From assembly GCA_015179045.1 (NCBI GenBank), contig WHUZ01000003.1, positions 1,426,001 to 1,490,000 of the forward strand: a stretch of DNA of 64,000 bases, written 5' to 3'. The translations under genes and the position numbers were made by a program. The stretch's first letter is position 1. Each line of letters starts with the position of its first letter. The notes under the pieces were generated by a model, which was given only the letters and a program-made list of their open reading frames with translations, had not been told where the DNA came from and did not search any database. Positions 46,070-63,892 of this stretch are shown here, piece after piece. The DNA is from Kalaharituber pfeilii. Taxonomy: Eukaryota > Ascomycota > Pezizomycetes > Pezizales > Pezizaceae.

Positions 46070-46168
46070 TTTTTCGCCCAGTCTCGAACCAGACTACCGC
46101 TTAGCGCGTAGTGTGGAGTTGCCTAGTCAGCCACTAAGCGGTAGTCTGGTTCCGAGATTGTTTTTCGC
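46070..46168. mobile_element. Hairpin MITE with near-perfect 23-bp inverted repeats
   Basis: TCTCGAACCAGACTACCGCT at 46082-46101 (extending to 46104) pairs with its complement at 46134-46157, with one inserted base. The loop is about 29 bp. TTTTTCGCCCA (46070-46080) to the left and TTTTTCGCGCA to the right may be an 11-bp target duplication with one difference. The 15-bp outer motif CAGTCTCGAACCAGA recurs in reverse complement near 58806-58820. Confidence 0.65.
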
Positions 46169-49027
46169 GCACGTCCAAACTATTATTAAATGATATGTAG
46201 GAGCCAAAACTTTAGTTGAAAACCAAGCCCAACTAAAACACGAATGACATGAAAATACTAGAAAATGTGAATTGTGCAATTTTATTATTTGTTCAGAGAA
46301 GACTTTAGGTTTAGCTGCAAGTCTCGGGTGCACAGTACGAGACTAGCAACAGAGCATAAGGTCCAACCATGTGGTCTGAAGGCGAAGCTGTTAGTGCTAG
46401 GCTCGTCATACAAGTAGCTCTTAGATGGTATCATAAGTGCCCTCGCTATACAGTAGTTATAGTGAAGAAATTGCTCGGATTCTTGGCCTTCATTATAGCC
46501 AGGGTCACCTGTACTTGTTACCAGCATTTAGTGATACAGGTGGGGCTGTTATGGCCGTGCGAGAAAAGTCTACCGGATCGGGGATGGATATTGCTACTGA
46601 CAGGAATTTTCAATACATTTTGCTCGCAAAGTTACATAGGTACAGACCTTAGCCTCACCTGCTCACAGACCCCTCGCACAGCCTATAACTTTGCCCCCAC
46701 CTGCATCACTAAATGCTGGTGACAAGTACGTCATAGAGGAAAGTCAAGACATTGCGGAGGGCACAGCATCTCATGAGCAACTATGGGTGAAAAAGGTTCG
46801 TAACCAATGCCATCACAAACCATTCATTTTTCTAATTAAACGTACAGACCCCGTAGCAAGTTCAAGATACCAAAGGATCAGAGAGAGTATTTTTTTTTTT
46901 TTTTTTTTTTTAATATCAGTACTCGCATGCCGCCCTGTGGGCTATGGCGGGGAAACAGAGAGAGGATAGAAAGTGTGCGACATGCATAGTGTCGATTTTG
47001 TTAAATCTACCAAAATCCATTCATAAAAGAGGAAACGCGCTTATGGGATATTAAAGCAGGCTGGCGCCTGGAATTGTAAAAAAAAAAAAAAAGAAAGAAA
47101 GAAAAATATTCCTGGTTAAACAAATGGCCCTAACTTTGCATGATATCCAGGCGTCTCTTACTGACCATAATGCATATGATACATTACGCAGGAAGGATAT
47201 AGTCAATTGGACTTGCCCATAGCCTGTGGTGTGCATACTGGTATAATGAATACGAAGTTAAATCACATCGAGTCAAGCCTCAACAAATTTGTTAGAAAAT
47301 TCGTCTAGTCTACTTCTTTTTGGGGTGAGTTGGTGCTGAAGGGGGCTTTGATTTTTCTAGGGACGAAAGCAAGAGAATTAAGTAGGTAGCCAAAGTAGTA
47401 TGATAGTCGACCGGACTACCAAAATAGCAGTAACCAGACTACCAAAATGGGAACTGAGGCTGCTACCGCGTTGCCAAGTTTGAATAAATGTCATAGAAAA
47501 CGGGTGATGTGATGTAGAAGAGTTTCCCACCTTGCTCTTACAAGGTCATATCTCTGCGTGGTCAGTACCTAGATTGGATGACGCGCAGACAGGCTTATCA
47601 GTGAAAGATCACCCAGAAAAATTTTCAACCCCCGTCCAGATTCTCAAACCTGGCAGACCTCTGCCAAATTCCAGATTCACAGAAATTTTTCACAGATGAA
47701 CAAAAGAGGTTAGGCGACATTAAAACTGCATAGCTTGTAATTTCCATATCTAACCTCAGCTCCAAAAAATTAAATATGGCACCCCCCTTGAATCAACAAC
47801 GAAATACACATCTATACCAAAATATCTCCACTCATACAGATGATGAGTTCAAAGATGCTCTTTTATTAATTATTTGCTTGAATCTATTAGGTCTTCAAGT
47901 TAAGTGACAATGGCGAAGGTGATTTTATTGACTCGAGCAGCATAACAGCAAAATCCACAAGGTCACACTCCCTGGCAATCTCTTTATCGCCATTCAGGAG
48001 TGCTAAAAGGTTGTAGTTGTGTGAGCGATAGGTGTAGATAATTTTGCATGCAATAATAGGTGCATAAAGTACTTGCCTTTGTAATAGCGCTGGCGCGTGA
48101 TGTGCGGAATCCGTTTTGTGGCTGTCATGGGAGGTCTGGCGCAGAATTTGGACTAGGAATCTGGGCCTGTGAATCTGCGAGTCATCCAATGGCCAGGCCA
48201 TCTGATCGATATCTTCTACTACTTGTGTACCTTAAACGTTTACAGATCAACATAAAGCTATGCGTTTCTCGTACCCAGATCAGGGCATGGCAGGAAACAC
48301 CTATCGGGTTCATAGATAATACCAAAAATCGGGCATGAAGACTAACCAAATGTGTAACATAGGCCCTCACTACTAGTAATTAGTAAGTATCATGTAAAGG
48401 CTCGTTACAGATTAATGTAAGGCTAAATGTAAGGGTAGACTTTTCAGTTCGAGCAACTTTCTCCTGAAGAAAGTTGAACGAAGTTTGAATTGGTGCCCAT
48501 AGACCTAGAACTGTCTCGCATTGGGCCTAGATACTTGTACCTGCTATTTTCCAACCACAGCCAACTGTCCAGTCAACCATAGTCTCACCGTCACGTAGAG
48601 TGCCTATCTGATTACTAATATAGCACATGATTGATCTCGGCATAACAACTTTGGGAGTCACAAGCGGGATCCAATATACAGGTAACATGCGTTGATTCAG
48701 GAATGAGTACTTACGTGATGCCCAGAATGCCACGTGAGGCTCATGACATAAAAACAGGAATGGCTGGCCATAGTAGTATAGCGTACCCTTTCATCTTACC
48801 TGCGCACTTTGTTACTCAGTGTTCTTGCAACACCAACACCCACCTCAACGCGTCGCTGGTTGCTCACAAGCATCAAAAGATTCTTTAGCTATTTTCATCT
48901 AAGCAATCCTCCCTATACCACTCTAAATTCTAATAAAAGGTAGCGTTATTTTACAACCTTCGTGAACGGTTCCCACTTTATGATCTCCATTGCTAATTTT
49001 GTATGAAAATCCAAGGCGTCAGGCAAT
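46169..49027. other. Gene-free repeat-island DNA and promoter of pab2
   Basis: Short frames of 60-117 codons overlap in two frames at 46.37-46.72 kb without recognisable motifs. A T tract of 22 bases lies at 46890-46911 and an A-rich stretch at 47078-47103. The last few hundred bases should contain the pab2 promoter. Confidence 0.5.
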
Positions 49028-49862
49028 ATGGCCGACTCAGAGCCCAAGTACAAGGAAGAGGCCGAGCACATTGAGAACCATGAAGAGGAGGGTAACGATG
49101 AGGTATTGCGACGATTCCAAGTTATTCTGTGGCTTGTTGGAACCAGTTGATTGGAACTGCACTGGGAGAGGGCAAAAAAGCAAAGAGTCAAGAGCTGATA
49201 TAAAAAATTTTGGGACTATGGTAACAGGAGGAAATCTCAGCCATGAAGCGCAGAGTGGCTGAAATGGAGGCAGAAGCTGCAAAGTTACGAGAGATGCAAG
49301 CTACCCTCGACAAGGAAGGGAATGAGTTGCGCGAGGATAGAGAAGATATTGATGCACGGAGCATCTTTGTGGGTAATGTGGACTACGGCGCATCACCGGA
49401 AGAAATCCAAGCACATTTTCAAAGCTGTGGCTCTATCAACCGAGTGACAATTCTATTGGACAAGTTGACTGGACATCCCAAAGGGTAAGTATCATGTACT
49501 CGACCGAAGATAGAATTTCTACTAATCCATGTTCTCGACTTATAGATATGCATATGTCGAATTTACAGAGCCTAGCTTGGTGGCACAAGCCCTTGTGCTG
49601 AACGAAAGCGTCTTCAGAGGGCGGTCTCTAAAGGTCTATCCATTCCAATCAATCGATCTATTATCGTCTTGCTAACATGTGATGACTTTAGGTTGTACCA
49701 AAGCGCACAAACATTCCAGGCATGCAACGCGGGAGAGGACGCGGCCGCGGGTACTTCGGTGGGCGGGGCGGGTACCCTCCTCCATACCGTGGTGGGTATG
49801 CTCCGCGTGGTGGTTACCGAGGAGGCTACAGGGGCCGTGCAAGGGGATATGCACCTTACTAG
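49028..49862 (+). CDS. pab2: Nuclear poly(A)-binding protein 2 (Pab2/PABPN1)
   Basis: Four exons (49028-49102, 49228-49484, 49546-49633, 49692-49862) encode 196 aa; introns are 125, 61 and 58 nt. Order of parts: an acidic N-terminus ([17 protein letters not shown]), a coiled-coil helix at about residues 26-60, one RRM at about 68-146 with RNP2 (IFVGNV) and RNP1 (KGYAYVEF), the PKRTNIPGM linker, and a C-terminal Arg/Gly-rich tail ([15 protein letters not shown]) likely methylated on arginines. This is the exact layout of PABPN1 and fission yeast Pab2, which bind poly(A) tails in the nucleus, stimulate tail synthesis and link transcripts to exosome decay. Length equals the fungal family norm, well short of the animal protein. 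Confidence 0.95.
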
Positions 49863-52092
49863 TTACAACAGCTAATACTTGTTTTTCTTTCGTTCACTAT
49901 ATATTTTTTTCTTCTTTTTTTTTTCTCTTTATGATTGGGAATTGTTTCTTTCGTTTTTACTTCTACAGATGGTTCTTTACAAGGCACAGCAGTTCGACTA
50001 AGTGGGATTTGATGGAAAGGAATGATGACAACGATGGCGAAAGTCATACAATCATGATGGATTAAAATACTTTATTTGCGAGGAAAAAGTGCATCTGTAT
50101 AATAATCTCAATGTTCCTGTTTTCGTCTACATCATACAAGTGTTTGCTTCACAAAAGGCGAAGTTGTATTCCTCGCAGACATATTTTCAGCGTTTCGATT
50201 CCACAGTGTGCGTTATTGTGAAAATATCTAGCGTTTCATAAAGAGTCCGATTCATGACGAACAATGTATAAGCACAAGGTGAAAAGACTTAGATTCCAGT
50301 TATTTCCTATTGTATAAAGGCATCTAGAAACTGAACAGTAATGATGAATCATTTCCTGGTTGTTTATTTACGCATGCATAGAGGAGATCGCTGTTTCTAG
50401 TCTCCTCTAAGCCATTGAGGCTTGCCCTGTGCCTGAGGTTTATCTATTGCCAGTGCCGGATACTGCCATAGAAGGTGCTAGTAACATCACTGCCTCCCTA
50501 TGTTATCTAGGTCTGGTGTGATTATCACGACCTTGCTAAGTAGCTTTGGGTCCGTACTTATGTGGAGTACTTCATAGCCCGGTCCTTCAATCATAATAAA
50601 TAAATAAATTGTAAACAAACAAACGAACAGATTAAATAATGGGTTATCAGTTCTAGGCATTTCTTGAAATCATATATGCAGCCTGCATTCATTCCCAGTT
50701 GATGCGACCCGGGTAGCAGACAGCGCATGGTACGAGAACAGAATGACCATATGTAGTACTTGTAGAGTAGCTTCTGCTCACTTGTCATAACACAAAGATT
50801 GGTAGCATTATTAAGCTCAAATTTATCCTTATGATGCCTGCGTTATGTATATGACGTGAAGATAAGTAACCACATGATGGGAAGTTTCAGGTTGAGCATC
50901 GGAAACATGGAGACTACCATTGCATATGTTCATCTCACCCTGTAATGTAGAGTACAGTATGACCACTCCACCTACTATAAGCTCCGTGAAGCTCAGGCCT
51001 TAGGCTTTGGTACATGCTTTTAAAGAATTATTTGCTATGAGAGCCTGTTGACAGTTGAATCGTTTCAACCGCCTGGGAGAAGTAGAGTGCATGTAGAGCA
51101 TACTGGATAGTACGTACCCGAGACAATATGAGTCTCGGTAGATATGCAAAGTCAGATATTTCATCACAAGTATGATAGTATGAAAAGTGAATAGTCTCAT
51201 GATAGTGAATATGTATCTTATGTGCCTGAGGTAGAGGTAGTAGAGAATTGCTTGAGCTTAGAGCTTCCCCGTGCTGTGGGTAATGTGAAAGCGTCCAATC
51301 GGATCAGCGTGCTAATTGAGCGCTGATATGGGGTCTGATGTTTCCGTCCTGCAGTAATTGCAAGTGTTTCAAGACGTGTGCCGCTTCTTGCGATGCTATG
51401 CCCAGCGCTGCTGGATCGCCCCTGCTGCCTCCAGCTGGAGTGGTGCACGCATTAATGCGAACGGCCAGGCGCTGGCGCCGCCGCCCTGCACTCACTGCGC
51501 TGTTGCGGCACCGCCATACGCCACACTTCCCTTGCCCCACACATCGCTAGTGCCGGCGCCTCTCCTAAAACCCGCTCCCCAAGAAGGTGAGAAGCTTTGT
51601 GCGGCGTCCCACGAGCCCTCAAACCCGGAGGAACTTGCTGAGCTAAAGCCACTACAGCCGAACAATAACCCACAACGAGCTTCGACTGCCGACGCTGTCT
51701 CGACAGAAGCGATTTCAAGCCTCTCATCACGCTCCTCGTTACAGCATACGAAAAAATATTGTGAATTCAGTCGCTTATACTTCTGTTCTTGGTACCGGCG
51801 TTCTCATTTGGTATTATCCAGGGTCATTGACTGTCCCCCCACTCCATCGTACTCCGTTATTTTCACATCCAAATCATCGACTTTGCAGCTGCAAAACTTC
51901 CAAGATCACGACCCCTCCCCCCACCCCTCCACCCTCGTAGCACTGCCACTCGGTCTCATTTCGCTTGTCGTCACGCCTGGGAAGCGGCATAAGCCAGAAG
52001 TGAGGCTGGCTTGATTAAGAGCACCGATCCTGTAGTCGCTTCTCACATCCCACAGCATCACCCCCCCTCCCTCCAATTACCACCTCGCCAAA
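49863..52092. other. Intergenic region between pab2 and RSP5
   Basis: The first 200 bases fit the pab2 3'UTR. AT-rich with no supported gene to 51.3 kb. From 51.3 to 52.09 kb the plus strand becomes C/T-rich and carries an open frame of 218 codons (51358-52014) with Ser/Pro-rich translation overlapping other frames; it is read as promoter and leader of the RSP5 gene. Confidence 0.5.
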
Positions 52093-55130
<3,038 letters not shown>

Positions 55131-56342
55131 TATGCTTTGTATTTGATAAATGTATTCCTGTTGTGTTATGCTTATTTTATTGTGTTCTTCTGTTCTCTGC
55201 TTTCAATTGCTCCCTTTTCACCTTTCTTCCCCTGTTTTTTTTTTCGTTTTTGTTTACGATAATTCGTGGATTTTTGCCTGATGTTTTCATGACAGTTGCC
55301 CTGTATTGTCTTCGGCGGTTTCGTCACTCTGAGATTGAATCATCTATTCGGTGTTGCTCAAAAGTAGAGGGCTACTAGTAGTTAGGACTATCAGATGGGC
55401 ATGGGGGGCGAGAGGCGGTGTGTAAGTGGGAGGATGCCTGTGAACAGCAGCTTACTTCTTCACCATGTATGCATAGATTGGGACCTTCATGGACATGTAA
55501 AGTACCCCAGGCTACATCAATATATTCTGATGGGATCAGGAATACTAAGTACCCATCCCTTCGGAGTACCGCGACTGGATGAATCTACCTAGAGTCCTTC
55601 CTTCATTCAAAGCTGGATATACTTCGCGGTGCTTCCATTCTCCTGAGTGCCTTGCTCCTATTGGCCAAACCTTGCTGTGAACGGCATGCTAGTGCTCTGT
55701 AGTGCAGTCCCTTTGGGCTTGGATGAATATCTAGGCAAAAACTCTGCTTCTGATGCAGTATGATCGGCCTTACCCGCCAATCCCAGGACATTCCGTACCG
55801 TCCTAAGTCATATGTACACTTTGCACTTTGTGACTTCATGTGTATCGATGCAGTGAATTGGCTCCACGAATGCACTGCAGCAGACTGCTCGCCTGCGGGA
55901 ACTTGCGTCTAGTACTGTCATTCGCGATCCAGCAGCAGTTTCCGCTTGCATTCTTGGATTGGGGAAGGTCTTTGGCACCAGGTACATTAGCTTGTGTAAC
56001 GAGGGCAGGCACAGCAAAGAAATCTCGCGGGCCGCTGGGGATACGAGCGAGGGCACCACCTCATAGCTGGGGGAAAGTGGGCTGTCCCCCCTGGCATGCA
56101 CTTGGGCCGAGTGATACCAATGGGAAGCAGAACCCTGGCTCGCTTCTCTCTCCCTTCCCCCTGGTCCTCATTCTCCAAGCTCCTTTTAAAAGTCCCTAGC
56201 CTTCCCTCGCACAGTCGTTTTGTTCAATCCGCTCTACATTCATTCTGGTTCATCAGGTCCATTCGCTCGCCTGTCTCCCAGTGCACTCGATTTGAGCCCT
56301 CCACATTCGTTCACACTCACACCAGCCCCTTTACGTGCAAAA
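55131..56342. other. Intergenic region, promoter of the CFEM-like gene
   Basis: After the RSP5 3'UTR no gene is seen. From 56.1 kb a C/T-rich leader precedes the ATG at 56343. Confidence 0.5.
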
Positions 56343-57098
56343 ATGCTCTTCAAGTACATCACTGCTGCTCTTGTTGCAGGCGCAAGCCTCGCGTTCGCTG
56401 CAGATAAGTGCAACGCTCAAGCGTGAGTATCATGTTTTCTTGGGCTTCCTTCCATTGAAAATTGAGTGCTGAAGGATGAAACTAACCTGGCTCGCGGCTT
56501 CTTAGCAACTTGGATTTATGTCTTAAGAATTCCAACAGGGTTGCACAGCGATGTGGAGGAACTGACTACAAGTGCCTGTGGTAAGTATAGAATTAGGAAT
56601 TGCTTCATGGTGGATAAACAGCAGCTGATCCATCTTCGATATATAGTGATACTGCTAGAATAGTCCTTGACTGCTACAAGTTCTGCCCTGACGACGAAGG
56701 CAAGGCTATCCAGGAGGTCTGTGCATATCACCGATGGATCATCCCTCCTGAATGCTCAAGCTGATATTTTTACTTAGAGCGTCGTCGTCTCTTGGTGCGA
56801 GACTGCCGGTGGCGGTAGGACCAGCACTCCCCAGGCTGCCAGCACTACCACCACCACCAGTGCTGTTGCCTCTGACAGCGCTGTTCCCCCCCCAAGCAGC
56901 ACTCCAGACACTACCAACACCGGCCGCGCAACCAGCACCGAAGCTCCTACCCCAACTGAGTCTGATGGCAGCCCTAACGGAACCGAGTCTGGTGCCCGAA
57001 CTAGCGAGACCGATGGTGGGTCCGTGAACATCAGCCCTGCATTCTCCTTTGGTGCCCTTGCCGCGGGTGCCGCCGCCGCCATTGCTGCTCTCATTTAA
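56343..57098 (+). CDS. Small secreted GPI-anchored protein with eight-cysteine CFEM-like domain
   Basis: Four exons (56343-56422, 56506-56580, 56647-56716, 56778-57098) give 181 aa. The first 19 residues form a signal peptide (MLFKYITAALVAGASLAFA). The mature N-terminal part has eight cysteines, including the adjacent pair in GGTDYKCLCD, then CYKFC and a last Cys about 16 residues on. This spacing matches the second half of the CFEM pattern, although the first two cysteines are eight residues apart rather than three. A Thr/Ser/Pro-rich stretch and a terminal hydrophobic segment (FSFGALAAGAAAAIAALI) with small residues before it indicate a GPI anchor. Related fungal proteins sit in the wall or plasma membrane and some bind heme or function in adhesion or host contact; no specific role is shown here. 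Confidence 0.88.
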
Positions 57099-59183
57099 TC
57101 AAGAGGCTGAACATACGCCCCTTGGAGACCTAAGGTTACTCCTTTGAACCATTTTTCCTACGTGTTGTCAACCTTAATATGGTAATGTGTATACGCAAGG
57201 GTCGAAGAAGCGTTGGGAAGGGTAAGGTACGTGTGTTATTGGCATGGGCAATCAATTTGGCTACGGCTTGTATGGTATTGTATGATTGGGGTGGCACTTG
57301 TACGACCCAACGTGCTAATGGGTATTCATTGGGAAGCGCACGTGTTTCTTGTGTGCTTGTTCTGTGGGGCGGCATTTAATGTAATTTGTTTAGCATATTT
57401 ACTTTTTTAATTCGCAAGTCTTTTGGAGTTTTCATTGATAGTATCTGTTTCTTTTTTAGGAAAAAGATATAATTGGCCTGAGTCGAATAGTAAATTGGAA
57501 AAGTAGTATCATGATGTGCCAGATTATCGTGTGTAAATAAGGGGTATTGGTACTGTAATACTGTTTTTCATATATGCATGCATCTACCCTGCCATGCCCA
57601 TCCGAGACATGCATGCATGCACATTGACTTAATTTACTCCATATCATACGAGACTACTAGTCTATGGTTGGCTCGGATTTGAAAAAGCCTTTTGCTATGA
57701 AGTAAACACTCCGCTCGCCATCTCATGACACTGGCTCCGGAGCTTTCCAGATCGCCGCTGTACATACGAAGACCGTTTTCATTTTGTATCAGTGATTTTT
57801 TTATGGCATACGAGTCAAATACCAAGTAAGGAGATATCTATAGTCTGGTTGTCGTCCCCATTCCGTCGAAACCACAACAGTTTTAAAACTAGAGGAACAT
57901 GCTTGATATATAAATGTATGTAGTAGTGTGGTTACGTATATACATGATTAGGAAAGAAAGGAAGCCAAAGAAATCACAAAAAAAAGCTTCGTGGACCAAT
58001 TGTGGGGGGGTTTCAACGCAGTTAAGTAACGTTGCAGTGTGTCCATTATATATAGATACCAAGTATCTATCCATGGTGAAATCGAACTTGGAATAGGAAA
58101 GAGCAAGAAAAACCATTGAACACAAATGGGGGAAGGGTTAACAAAATAAGCGATATTTTGACTTAACTGGGGTAAAGATCGAATTCGTTCATTTATTCTG
58201 ACGGCTGTGCCGCCCGGATTATTAGGGGAACTAATAGTAGAGGTTAGTGCCTCCCAGCTCGCGTATGTATGATAGAGTACCTTCAACCACAGGGATGATT
58301 GTGCATGCTCCATGGGGTCACGTGACAATATTAAATTCGTTGGTTTTTCTTTGAAGATCTACCGAATCAAGTGTTACTTTTTTTTTTTTTTTAAAAAAAA
58401 AGTTACGTCGGAAAAGAGAGGGGAATGGTATTTTTATTTTTTTTTCCATATGTGATAGTTTTGAAATGTTTGCTGGGTAAACGTAAAAAATACTAGGAAA
58501 GGTTAAAGATTCGGATATAGAAACTGATTTTGGGAAAAAAACGGAATGCGAAGGGTATTAGTCGACATAGGGAATGCGGTGCCGATATCAAGAGAAACTG
58601 GGTGGAAATATTGGGAGCCGAGGCTGGGTACGTACGAGGAGGGTTTGAGGATTTGAGGATATGAGAGAGTAGTCTGGATGAGGGGGAGGAAAGGTGCGAA
58701 TCGAAACCAATAGTATTGTTGACGAGGTAATGCAGGGAAGTGAAAGGGAAACAGGATAGTCTCGTGACTAGAAGCAAAGAAATATAGCTTAGTAGCCAAG
58801 CGGGATTCTGGTTCGAGACTGAGGAAATATACCTGTGAAATAAGCCCAATCAGAATAGAAACAATGAAGGTCAAATGGATAACCATAACTGCATGCGTTG
58901 GACAAAAAAGAAAGGAAATGTGAAAGACCCCGCCCCAAGAAAGTTCCCTTGTATCTATCCTATTAGAGCATGCACATCTAACTAGTACTTATAAGATGAT
59001 ATTCTCCAAACACCAACACAGAAATTTAGCATGGCAAACAAGGCCTATCGTGCTATCCAAGCTACCGAAAAAAAAATCAACAAATCAATAAACTAGAAAA
59101 CCAAAACGAGAAATACCACAATCCGGTTCCCTCGCTCTCATATCTCTCGATACCAGACCGTTACTTACCCTCACCTACCCCAT
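57099..59183. other. Convergent intergenic region, no gene seen
   Basis: It lies between the CFEM-like gene (plus) and RIX7 (minus). AT-rich with short frames only. Near 58380-58402 a T run passes directly into an A run, flanked by GTTAC on both sides. A TCTGGTTCGAGACTG motif near 58806 matches the end of the hairpin MITE at 46.1 kb. Confidence 0.5.
58317..58326. promoter_or_regulatory. Palindromic GTCACGTGAC E-box
   Basis: A perfect 10-bp palindrome with a CACGTG core, the type bound by Cbf1/Pho4-class bHLH factors. It lies far from any start codon, so a regulatory role is only a possibility. Confidence 0.3.
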
Positions 59184-62395
<3,212 letters not shown>

Positions 62396-62746
62396 TGCTG
62401 CTTGCTGGGCGGGAAGGCTCGCCTGGAGCTCTAGGACTGAGTCGAATCGTGGGTTTTGCGTCCCTGTCGTTGTGCAGGGAGCTGTGCGGCTTTCGAAAGT
62501 TGCAACTTTTTGTGTAGCGAGCTTACTCGAGAGTGAAGATAAGATAAGATTAGATAAGATCCATCTTTTAGTGCCCTCAGCACCAGGCATCCTTCCATTC
62601 AAATACATATTCTTGGAAACATCAACAATTGAACACGTTCCATCGAGCCTGCACAAGGTCCGCCATTATTCCCCGCATCGGCATCAATTAGCAATTCCAC
62701 CCTCTTCCGTGCTATTTGGGGGCAAGCTCGCACTCAGGGGAATAAG
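62396..62746. promoter_or_regulatory. Bidirectional promoter between RIX7 and the CCDC25-like gene
   Basis: The 351 bp between the divergent start codons must hold both promoters and leaders. A GATAAGATAAGATTAGATAA tract at about 62537-62556 contains several GATA/AGATAA cores. No TATA box is obvious. Shared regulation of two translation-related genes is possible but is inference. Confidence 0.5.
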
Positions 62747-63892
62747 ATGGTCTACTACTTCAAATCTAAAGTCGTCGACCCCCCCGCCTTCATCTACGTC
62801 GGGAAAGATAAGTTTGAAAGTTAGTATGCGCAGTGAGTTTATTAGGTCCTTCCTCACGCGCGCCCCAGTACTTCGGAGCTCGCCTGCGGGCCCATTTGAG
62901 CACCTTGCACACCTGCAGAAGTGAGAAAAGAGAAAGATATCTAGGAGCATGGTGAAAGCACCGAAACAAAGCTGACTTGCTCCCTCTTTGCGGCGGGAAA
63001 ACCATGCAGATGAGGAGCTAATCAAGTACGGGTGGGAGGAAGATGTCTGGTAAGCTTCACCCTCAATAGCTTTAGCATTGTTTTCTCATTCTTAACCATG
63101 CGTCCCTGCTGGCCGCTCCATCAGGGTAACTCCCCAAGCTCCCTCTTACAGCCCCGTCAACATGGACGCCTCTCCTAACCCCGCACCTTCCAAGTACACC
63201 AGTTCCACGTGGACAAGCTCTCCTCCGCACACATCTACCTCCGCCTTCAACCTGGTCAATCATGGGAGGAAATCCCTGCCGAAGTAGTCCAAGACTGCGC
63301 CCAATTGACCAAAGCCAACAGCATCGAAGGTCCATCCACTGCTCTCCCCCAGTATCCCCCACCCATCCCACTAGACTAACCCCATCCTCTTTCCTCCCCC
63401 TCTTCCCCCTCAATAGGTAACAAAAAGGACAATTTAACAATCATCTACACGCCTTGGTCCAACCTCAAAAAAGACGGCAGCATGGCCACCGGGCAGGTCT
63501 CTTTCAAGGACCCCCGCAAAGTGAAGCGCGTGCTCGTCGAGACTCGAGTCAATGCAATCGTAAACCGGCTGGACAAGACCAGGGAGGAACGATATCCGGA
63601 CCTTGCCGCGGAGAAGGAAGCGATGGAGAAAGAGAAGCGGGCCAAAGAGAGGGCGGCACAGTTAGAGAGGGTACATTCTTGCGTGTTACCCTGAATGTAA
63701 TCTGGAGGTGGTGAACTGACATTTCATTTTTATTTCTTACCACAGCAAAAAGAAGAAGCCCGCGTCGCTCGCGAACGCAAAGAAAAGGCCTGGCAGCGCG
63801 ACCACGCATACGACGACATGTTCACAGATGAACTGGTCGAACAGAGCTCGAACCAAGACAGACCAGCAGACTTTTACGACGACTTTATGTAA
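62747..63892 (+). CDS. JLP2: CCDC25/Jlp2 family NFACT-R domain protein
   Basis: Proposed exons: 62747-62819, 63010-63049, single base 63125, 63203-63329, 63417-63670, 63746-63892, giving 213 aa. The NFACT-R domain spans about residues 1-120: [20 protein letters not shown], then [20 protein letters not shown], then [15 protein letters not shown] charged coiled coil and an acidic end (FYDDFM) follow, as in human CCDC25 (208 aa) and yeast Jlp2. NFACT-R proteins are linked to tRNA and ribosome-associated quality control; the exact role of the stand-alone version is unsettled. The Trp codon before FHVDK cannot be made by one intron, because 63050-63202 leaves a one-base deficit. It is restored if base 63125 is a one-nucleotide exon between two normal introns (75 and 77 nt, branch-like CTTAAC and CTAAC). 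An alternative 31-nt exon (63125-63155) would insert ten residues. Confidence 0.9.
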
